A stretch of 10,843 nt of DNA from Bacilli bacterium (lineage in GTDB: Bacteria > Bacillota_I > Bacilli_A > RF39 > UBA660): assembly GCA_900769695.1 (NCBI GenBank), contig CAAGHO010000026.1, positions 1 to 10,843 of the forward strand, in the 5' to 3' direction. Shown here piece after piece: positions 6,256 to 10,843 of the stretch. How positions within the stretch are numbered: the first letter of the stretch is position 1; every line of letters starts with the position of its first letter. The notes beneath the pieces are model-generated. The model was not told the DNA's origin. It searched no databases and saw only the letters and a program-made list of their open reading frames with translations. Both the position numbers and the translations under genes were made by a program.

Positions 6256-7317
6256 ATGAGAAAAGAACCTACTGACAATTATATCAATTTTGCATTACTA
6301 GGAAATAATATTTATGATATAAATTTTATGAATTATTTATTTGAATCACAGAATGTTAATTCTTATTATTGTAACAAATATAAAATATGTGATGATAAGC
6401 AAGAAAATTTATTAAAGAGTATTGCATATTATTTTGGTACAAGAGGTCCTTTACTAATTGATGATAAAGGTCTAATAAAAATATTTGATGATAGTAAAAT
6501 ACCTAAAACATCAAATTTGCCTAATTTATCTTCAGAAGATATAATCAATCAGATCGATGTTTGTTTAAAATGTGATGCAGTTTATGTTTGTAATTCAAAT
6601 GGTAAATTAGATAAATATACGATGTTTATATTAGGGTATTTAATGGCAATGGAGCAAGAAATTTTCTTTTGGAATGATATAGATGAATCAGAGTGGTTAA
6701 TGTCGTGTATTTCTAAAAAGAATAACAATGGTTATAAAGAAGTTGTACAATTTCCTTTAGAAATAATCAGAACTTTTGCTTATCCATATTTGTTTAAAAA
6801 AGAAAAATTAAAATTGCAACCAGGAAAATATGGTGAAGTAATAGTTGATGATAAAGGAAACATAGGTGTAGATAGAAATATAGAATTTAATTTGCAAGTA
6901 GAAAATCAAGAAAATGAAAAAAATACAATTTCATTGTTAGGTAGTTTAAGAAAGCAGTTAATATCTATTAAAGAAAAAGCGTTACAATTAGAAGAAAAAG
7001 GATATAAGGTTTTAGCACCTAAATTATCAAATGTTAAAACTGATGAAAAAGGATTTATAATTTTTGAAGATGATGTTAGTGATAATCCGATTATAATAGA
7101 GTCAGATTTTATTGAAAATTGTTTAAAATCTGAAGGTATTATTGTTTGCAATAAAGATGGATATGTAGGAAATACTGTTACGTTTGAAATTGGATATTTA
7201 CTAGCAAAAAAGAAAAATATAGAATTTATTGAAGAACCTAAAGAACAATGGTTAAGAGATGTTGTTGATTATTTTTCAAAGTTAAATGATAAATTACATT
7301 TATCCAAATACAGATAA
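6256..7317 (+). CDS. Tandem nucleoside 2-deoxyribosyltransferase-like protein (N-terminal copy lacks catalytic Glu)
   Basis: 353 residues; ATG 6256 follows AGAGGTGG (6243-6250), while the in-frame GTG 6247 lies inside that ribosome binding site. The C-terminal half (about 223-330) has the NDT-fold pattern: SLLGSLRKQ at the first strand, KALQLEEKGYKVLAPKLS, then EGIIVCNKDGYVGNTVTFEIGYLLAKKKNIEFI, where Glu311 sits where the NDT catalytic Glu is expected. The N-terminal half repeats it: NFALLGNN (11-18), then DAVYVCNSNGKLDKYTMFILGYLMA (107-131). There the equivalent residue is Ile125, so this copy is probably inactive and structural or ligand-binding. NDT enzymes exchange bases on deoxynucleosides, but relatives of this fold also process nucleotides in other roles, and the substrate cannot be read from sequence. 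It has its own promoter on a mobile element, so a cargo function such as defence is possible but only inferred. Confidence 0.65.
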   Translation: MRKEPTDNYINFALLGNNIYDINFMNYLFESQNVNSYYCNKYKICDDKQENLLKSIAYYFGTRGPLLIDDKGLIKIFDDSKIPKTSNLPNLSSEDIINQIDVCLKCDAVYVCNSNGKLDKYTMFILGYLMAMEQEIFFWNDIDESEWLMSCISKKNNNGYKEVVQFPLEIIRTFAYPYLFKKEKLKLQPGKYGEVIVDDKGNIGVDRNIEFNLQVENQENEKNTISLLGSLRKQLISIKEKALQLEEKGYKVLAPKLSNVKTDEKGFIIFEDDVSDNPIIIESDFIENCLKSEGIIVCNKDGYVGNTVTFEIGYLLAKKKNIEFIEEPKEQWLRDVVDYFSKLNDKLHLSKYR

Positions 7318-7322
7318 TGGTA

Positions 7323-7349
7323 TTGCAAATATCAGAAAAAGTGTATAAT
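7323..7349 (+). promoter_or_regulatory. Promoter for the 137-residue gene
   Basis: TTGCAA (7323-7328), a 15-base spacer and TATAAT (7344-7349). The spacing is short but both boxes are good. GTGAGG (7365-7370) follows as ribosome binding site, 7 bases before ATG 7378. Confidence 0.65.
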
Positions 7350-7377
7350 AATTAACAATTAAAAGTGAGGAAAACAA

Positions 7378-7791
7378 ATGCAAATAATAACTAAACATTA
7401 TGTGGAAGAATTTTTTTCAGTAAATCCTGATAGAGGTTCACAATTTGAGTCATTAGTTAGAACTATTTCAGAAAGAGAACCATTAAAGATTTATGATAAT
7501 CTAGTTTCTTATTTTAGATTTTTTGATATAACAGAGGCTATTTTAGATGATGGTGAAGTTTTATGTGGGCAAAGAAAAAATTATAGTTGTGTGTATTATT
7601 GTGGAAAAAGATTAAATAGAAATGAAATAAGTGAATTAGGAACATTTTGGGAAAATTTTTGTATAGAAAAAGGGATTAACTCAGTAATAAAGTGTTATAA
7701 TGGTGCATTAATAACTAATCCAAGTGAGGGAAATATAACTATAGATGAACTTCAAGAAAAAACAAATGACAAAATAAAAGTATTAAGTTAA
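7378..7791 (+). CDS. Hypothetical cargo protein, 137 residues
   Basis: I do not recognise this protein. It has its own promoter, a Shine-Dalgarno 7 bases upstream and its own terminator. No signal peptide or membrane segment is seen. Visible traits are an N-terminal helical, aromatic-rich part (HYVEEFFSVNPDRGSQFESLVRTI, positions 7-30, in two stretches; YFRFFDITEAIL), five cysteines with Cys63, Cys71 and Cys75 clustered around CGQRKNYSCVYYCGKRL, and a polar C-terminus. The cysteine spacing does not match a zinc finger I know. It follows the NDT-like gene by 60 bases, but the separate promoter means the two need not work together. Confidence 0.65.
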   Translation: MQIITKHYVEEFFSVNPDRGSQFESLVRTISEREPLKIYDNLVSYFRFFDITEAILDDGEVLCGQRKNYSCVYYCGKRLNRNEISELGTFWENFCIEKGINSVIKCYNGALITNPSEGNITIDELQEKTNDKIKVLS

Positions 7792-7797
7792 TAAAAT

Positions 7798-7821
7798 AGT
7801 AGTAAATTATTGCTACTTTTT
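7798..7821 (+). terminator. Intrinsic terminator after the 137-residue gene
   Basis: AGTAGTAA (7798-7805) pairs with TTGCTACT (7810-7817), 8 bp with one G-U, loop ATTA, then a T5 run. Confidence 0.75.
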
Positions 7822-7838
7822 ATATTGTTTGGTAAAAT
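7810..7838 (+). promoter_or_regulatory. Probable promoter of structured RNA 1
   Basis: TTGCTA (7810-7815), a 17-base spacer and TAAAAT (7833-7838) place a start near 7844, just before the first hairpin. The -35 box lies inside the terminator of the preceding gene. Confidence 0.5.
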
Positions 7839-7843
7839 GTACG

Positions 7844-7981
7844 TAATGATTGATTTAAATATTAATCGTCTTTGTGAAAAGTTGTAGATATCTACGGCAC
7901 TCGCACCAGATTGATAGGAAACTCGGACACTTTCGTCCAGAGAGTAATAGATTACTAACTATCAAAATAGTTAGTTTTTTT
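7844..7981 (+). ncRNA. Structured RNA 1, related to RNA 2 at the far end of the cassette
   Basis: This non-coding stretch folds into ordered elements. There is a 5' hairpin GATTGA/TTAATC (7848-7867). A possible long-range helix TCGTCT (7866-7871) with AGATTGA (7908-7914, one bulged T) encloses GTAGA/TCTAC (7884-7895). Next comes the conserved GCACCAGATTGA-N4-AAACTCG (7903-7925), then the hairpin CTC-GGAC/GTCC-A-GAG (7922-7942), and finally a terminator. The conserved block, its spacing and the helices recur at 10534-10694. I know no riboswitch or sRNA family with this pattern. It could be a stand-alone small RNA or an attenuator for the gene at 8158. Confidence 0.6.
7954..7981 (+). terminator. 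Intrinsic terminator of RNA 1, with a competing hairpin
   Basis: ACTAACTAT (7954-7962) and ATAGTTAGT (7967-7975) form a perfect 9-bp stem with loop CAAA and a T7 run. AGTAAT/ATTACT (7943-7948 and 7951-7956) uses the first three bases of the terminator stem, so the two hairpins exclude each other. Confidence 0.85.
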
Positions 7982-8157
7982 CTGCTTAAATTGAATGTTG
8001 AATATAATTATGTTTGAAACAGAAAAAAAGATGATGATATTGAATTATAAATAGTTAACAAGGAAGTGGAAATAATTTCTTATTTTATGATAAAATGGAT
8101 ATGATAAATTATGATGATATTTTTATTGATAAAATTATTTAATTTAGAGGTGATAGT
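7982..8157 (+). promoter_or_regulatory. Leader before the nucleotidase gene; weak extended -10 promoter
   Basis: AT-rich region with no gene. TGATAAAAT (8088-8096) is a reasonable extended -10 without a good -35. AGAGGTGAT (8146-8154) is the ribosome binding site for ATG 8158. Very short frames here (14 and 16 codons) have no ribosome binding site. Expression of the next genes may come from this promoter or from read-through of RNA 1. Confidence 0.4.
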
Positions 8158-8760
8158 ATGAGAATAGGAATAGATATAGATGGTGTTCTTACTGATGTTA
8201 TAAGATATGCATGTGATTATGGAAGCAAATATTTTTTTGATAAGTATGGTAAATTGGATATTAATATAGATTCATGGTCGTTGAAAGATATGTTTAATGT
8301 AAGTGATGAAGAAGATAAAGAATGTTGGCTAAAAATTGTTGATAATTATGCAATTAATGAATCTGCCAGACCTTTTGCTGCAGAAATAATAGATAAAATA
8401 AAAAACGAAAATAACGAAATTTATATTATAACGGCAAGAAGTGCAAGTAAATGGGATGATGTAAACGGAGAGATGAATAATATTTTAATTTCTTGGCTTA
8501 ATAACAATAATATAAAATATGATAAATTAATAGTTAGTAAAGAAAAATTAGAAATATGTAAAAATTACAAAATTGATATTATGATTGAAGATAAAACAGA
8601 AAATATTAATAGCATTTCAACTAAAATACCAGTTATTTGTTTTAATGCAAATCACAACAAGAATTTAAAGGGAAATAACATTTATAGAGCTTATAGTTGG
8701 TACGATGTATATTATAAATATCTAATAATAAAGGAGCAAATAACAGATGAAAAAAATTAA
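8158..8760 (+). CDS. HAD-superfamily nucleotidase (5'-nucleotidase / NT5C-like)
   Basis: A 200-residue soluble HAD phosphatase. Motif I is DIDGVLTD with nucleophile Asp6 and acid/base Asp8. Motif II is IYIITARS with Thr92. A lysine-rich segment SKEKLEICKN (127-136) supplies the motif III Lys, and motif IV is IMIEDKTEN with Glu144-Asp145. The segment between motifs I and II is a helical cap of the C1 type, as in cytosolic 5'(3')-deoxyribonucleotidases and related bacterial nucleotidases, which hydrolyse nucleoside monophosphates. The exact substrate is not determined, and members also act in glycan and cofactor pathways. AGAGG lies 7 bases before the ATG. Its last 14 bases overlap the start of the glycosidase gene, so the two are probably co-translated. 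Confidence 0.78.
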   Translation: MRIGIDIDGVLTDVIRYACDYGSKYFFDKYGKLDINIDSWSLKDMFNVSDEEDKECWLKIVDNYAINESARPFAAEIIDKIKNENNEIYIITARSASKWDDVNGEMNNILISWLNNNNIKYDKLIVSKEKLEICKNYKIDIMIEDKTENINSISTKIPVICFNANHNKNLKGNNIYRAYSWYDVYYKYLIIKEQITDEKN

Positions 8761-10495
8761 TAATTATCCTAGACCACAATTTGTAAGAGATAGTTGGTTA
8801 AATTTGAATGGTAAATGGAATTTTGTGTTTGATGATGAAAACATAGGCGAGAAAAAACAATTTTTTAATAGTTTTCCAAACTCTAGTGAAATTCTTGTTC
8901 CATTTACATATGAAACAAAAATGAGCGGTATTAATGATGAAACAGTTCATCAAAATATTTGGTATTCAAATGATATAAATATTAATGTAGAAAAAAATAA
9001 AAATATTTTTTTACACTTTGAAGGTAGTGATTTCATTACAAAACTATGGGTAAACGGTAAGTATGTTGGTTCGAATGTTGGTGGGTATCATAGATTTTCT
9101 TTTGATATTACTAATTTTATTGTAGATGGAATGAATAATTTTACTATAAAAGTTGAAGATTCGTTGTCAAAAAATCAACCAAGAGGTAAGCAAAGATATA
9201 AGAAAGATAGTTTTAAATGTTGGTATATTCAAACAACTGGAATTTGGAAAACAATATGGATAGAAAGCATTCCTAAAAATTATATTGTATCTGCAAAGAA
9301 TACACCAAACTATGATTATAAAAATATTGAAATTGAATTGGAAACTAATATTTCAAAAGATGATATTAATAATTTTGAAATAGAGACTGAAATCTTATTT
9401 GATAATAAAACAATTAAAGTTCAAAGACAAATTATTGAAGATAAAATATTTAAGTATAATCTAGATATTTGTACTCAAAATGAGATTAAATATTGGTCAC
9501 CAGAAAGTCCTAATTTATATGATATAAATTATAAATTATATTATAATGGAAATCTTATAGATAAAGTATCATCATATTTTGGTGTTAGAAAGATATCTAT
9601 AGAAAATTCAAAAATACTATTAAATAATGAAGAAATATATTTGAAAATGATTTTAGACCAAGGATATTGGGCAGATTCTCATTTAACACCTCCAACTGAA
9701 GAGGCAATAATAAAAGATATAGAAATTGTAAAAAAGTATGGATATAATGGAATAAGAAAACATCAAAAAATAGAAGATGAAAGATTTTTATACTATTGTG
9801 ACATTAATGGGATATTAGTTTGGAGTGAAATGGCTAATTGTTATGAATTTAATGATAAGTCCATAGAATACATCACTGATGAATGGATTAAGGTGGTTAA
9901 ACAAAATTATAATCATCCATCAATAATTACGTGGGTATCTATTAATGAGTCTTGGGGAATTCGTGAAGTTTCAGAAAACATACAAGAACAAGATTTTGCC
10001 AATAGTTTATACTATATAACAAAAGCAATTGATAAAACTAGACCTGTTATATCGAATGACGGCTGGGAACATACAATATCGGATATTATAACAATTCATG
10101 ATTATAAGCAAGATGCAGATTTGTTATACAATGAATATAATGACAAAGAATTAGCAGTATTAAATAATCAAAAAGCATATAATACTATTCATAAATTATT
10201 TAGTGGTGATTACAAGTATAATGGACAACCAATAATAATGAGTGAATATGGGGGTATAGCATTAAGTTCCGACAAAGGTTGGGGATATGGAAAGCAAGTA
10301 ATAGATGAAAATGAATATCTAGACAGATTTGCAAAACTAACTAAAGTAATAAAAAATACAAAATATATTTGTGGATATTGTTATACTCAGTTAACTGACG
10401 TTCAACAAGAAATTAATGGTTTAGTTGATGAAAATAGAAATGACAAATTTTCTACTGAGGTTATCAATGCTATAAACTCTATTAATAAATCATAA
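8747..10495 (+). CDS. Glycoside hydrolase family 2 enzyme (beta-galactosidase/beta-glucuronidase-like)
   Basis: 582 residues with no signal peptide, so cytoplasmic. The domains are a jelly-roll sugar-binding domain (about 10-175: YPRPQFVRDSWLNLNGKWNF in part, LWVNGKYVGSNVGGYHRFSFD in two pieces), an immunoglobulin-like domain (about 180-282, ending YFGVRKI) and a TIM barrel (about 285-582). The acid/base is Glu401 in WVSINESWG and the nucleophile is Glu500 in IIMSEYGG, both at GH2-typical positions, so the enzyme should be active. It retains beta-linked glycosides. The short form (about 580 residues, without the extra domains of LacZ) occurs in many gut Bacillota; the specific sugar cannot be told. 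AAGGAG lies 10 bases before ATG 8747, inside the end of the nucleotidase gene. No transporter or regulator is seen nearby, which is unusual for a sugar-use locus. Confidence 0.9.
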   Translation: MKKINNYPRPQFVRDSWLNLNGKWNFVFDDENIGEKKQFFNSFPNSSEILVPFTYETKMSGINDETVHQNIWYSNDININVEKNKNIFLHFEGSDFITKLWVNGKYVGSNVGGYHRFSFDITNFIVDGMNNFTIKVEDSLSKNQPRGKQRYKKDSFKCWYIQTTGIWKTIWIESIPKNYIVSAKNTPNYDYKNIEIELETNISKDDINNFEIETEILFDNKTIKVQRQIIEDKIFKYNLDICTQNEIKYWSPESPNLYDINYKLYYNGNLIDKVSSYFGVRKISIENSKILLNNEEIYLKMILDQGYWADSHLTPPTEEAIIKDIEIVKKYGYNGIRKHQKIEDERFLYYCDINGILVWSEMANCYEFNDKSIEYITDEWIKVVKQNYNHPSIITWVSINESWGIREVSENIQEQDFANSLYYITKAIDKTRPVISNDGWEHTISDIITIHDYKQDADLLYNEYNDKELAVLNNQKAYNTIHKLFSGDYKYNGQPIIMSEYGGIALSSDKGWGYGKQVIDENEYLDRFAKLTKVIKNTKYICGYCYTQLTDVQQEINGLVDENRNDKFSTEVINAINSINKS

Positions 10496-10499
10496 ATTA

Positions 10500-10527
10500 T
10501 TGCAAAAAATACTATATTTGATATAAT
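10500..10527 (+). promoter_or_regulatory. Promoter of structured RNA 2
   Basis: TTGCAA (10500-10505), a 16-base spacer and TATAAT (10522-10527), starting 5 bases after the glycosidase stop. The predicted start near 10534 is 3 bases before a perfect hairpin. Confidence 0.75.
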
Positions 10528-10533
10528 TTAAAT

Positions 10534-10694
10534 AGTTAGTAAGTTTATTACTTACTATCATCTTTTAGCCTAGGAGTTGTTAGACCTGCTCCCTACTGGC
10601 ACCAGATTGACATCAAACTCGAACTTTTCGAGACAATATAAAAACTACTCTCAAATTAAATTGAATGAACTTGTTAATAGAAAGTAGTTTTTTT
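10534..10694 (+). ncRNA. Structured RNA 2, homologue of RNA 1
   Basis: About 160 bases with no open frame of note. The order matches RNA 1: a 5' hairpin TAGTAAG/CTTACTA (10537-10557); TCATCT (10558-10563) able to pair with AGATTGA (10604-10610, one bulged T); an inner hairpin GCC-TAGGAG...CTCCCTA-GGC (10568-10600, with bulges); the conserved GCACCAGATTGA-N4-AAACTCG (10599-10621); a hairpin CTCGAA/TTCGAG (10618-10632); and a terminator. Sequence outside the conserved block differs from RNA 1 while the pairing is kept. It has its own good promoter and terminator, so it is most likely an independent small RNA. Confidence 0.68.
10641..10694 (+). terminator. Intrinsic terminator of RNA 2
   Basis: AAAACTACT (10641-10649) pairs with AGTAGTTTT (10683-10691), 9 bp, followed by a T7 run ending at 10694. 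The 33-base loop is unusually long and includes TTAAATTGAATG, a 12-mer also found just after the RNA 1 terminator. Confidence 0.7.
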
Positions 10695-10843
10695 AATTTA
10701 ATAACACAACACACTTATATAATGGCAATACCATTGTATACATGATAACAGAAGTTTTATGCTATTTTGAATATTAGTCAATGATGTGAAACATAATTTT
10801 TTATAAATAACTTGGTCGTAAGATTGAGTTATTTTTTATTTGT
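10695..10843 (+). other. Non-coding tail of the window; terminator-like hairpin at the end
   Basis: No gene is seen. A TATAAT (10718-10723) has no matching -35. A small hairpin AATGG-CAATA-CCATT lies at 10721-10735. AATAACT (10806-10812) and AGTTATT (10827-10833) form a 7-bp stem followed by a T-rich run, a likely terminator of either a short transcript from this region or something on a scale not visible here. Confidence 0.4.

Noticed and set aside
6906..7151. Minus-strand open frame within the NDT-like gene
   Set aside because: The sense strand encodes conserved motifs here; no promoter or ribosome binding site on the minus strand.
8010..8145. Short frames of 14 and 16 codons before the nucleotidase as leader peptides
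   Set aside because: No ribosome binding site and composition typical of random AT-rich sequence.
1567..10610. Right attachment site as a duplicate of the tRNA-Thr 3' end
   Set aside because: Only GGCACCA recurs (10598-10604, within RNA 2), too short and better explained as part of the conserved RNA block. Large serine recombinases also need not target tRNAs.
1..10843. CRISPR array, retron or diversity-generating element
   Set aside because: No regularly spaced repeats, reverse transcriptase or Cas gene is present; the only repeats are the two-copy elements described.

Overview
The window is a very AT-rich stretch of a low-GC Gram-positive chromosome (Bacillota), probably an uncultured gut-type Bacilli/Clostridia-like lineage. 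Evidence for this is a sporulation pair (SpoIVFA/SpoIVFB), strong Shine-Dalgarno sites, near-consensus sigma-A promoters, TGA used as stop and TGG as Trp (standard code). No species can be named from the sequence alone. All recognised genes are on the + strand.

Layout. (1) Positions 1-1577 look like resident chromosome: the 3' part of spoIVFA, spoIVFB overlapping it with a non-canonical start codon, then tRNA-Ala(TGC) and tRNA-Thr(GGT) with a promoter and hairpin terminators. (2) From just after the tRNAs to about 7.8 kb lies an integrative mobilizable element or its remnant. It holds a 90-residue unknown protein, a 187-residue unknown protein with its own perfect promoter and terminator, a large serine recombinase broken by a -1 frameshift in an A8 run, a pMV158-like oriT, a MobV relaxase, a protein with two nucleoside-deoxyribosyltransferase-like halves, and a 137-residue unknown protein. 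The recombinase would integrate or excise the element. The relaxase would nick oriT for transfer by a helper conjugative machine. The independently promoted genes look like cargo. (3) From 7.8 to 10.7 kb a HAD-family nucleotidase and a GH2 glycosidase form a two-gene unit, flanked on each side by related structured RNAs.

Most interesting signals. The two RNAs (about 7844-7981 and 10534-10694) each have a plausible promoter, a 5' hairpin, a conserved block GCACCAGATTGA-N4-AAACTCG, a covarying 3' hairpin and an intrinsic terminator. I do not recognise them as a known riboswitch or sRNA class. Other points of note: a candidate oriT whose nick sequence (TAGGGGG/TTATAC) mirrors pMV158; tandem repeats that each carry a compensated hairpin just upstream of it; a recombinase with both a homopolymer frameshift and loss of the two outer zinc-ribbon cysteines; and a tandem NDT-like protein in which the N-terminal copy lacks the catalytic Glu.

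The right boundary of the mobile element and its att sites cannot be seen in this window.
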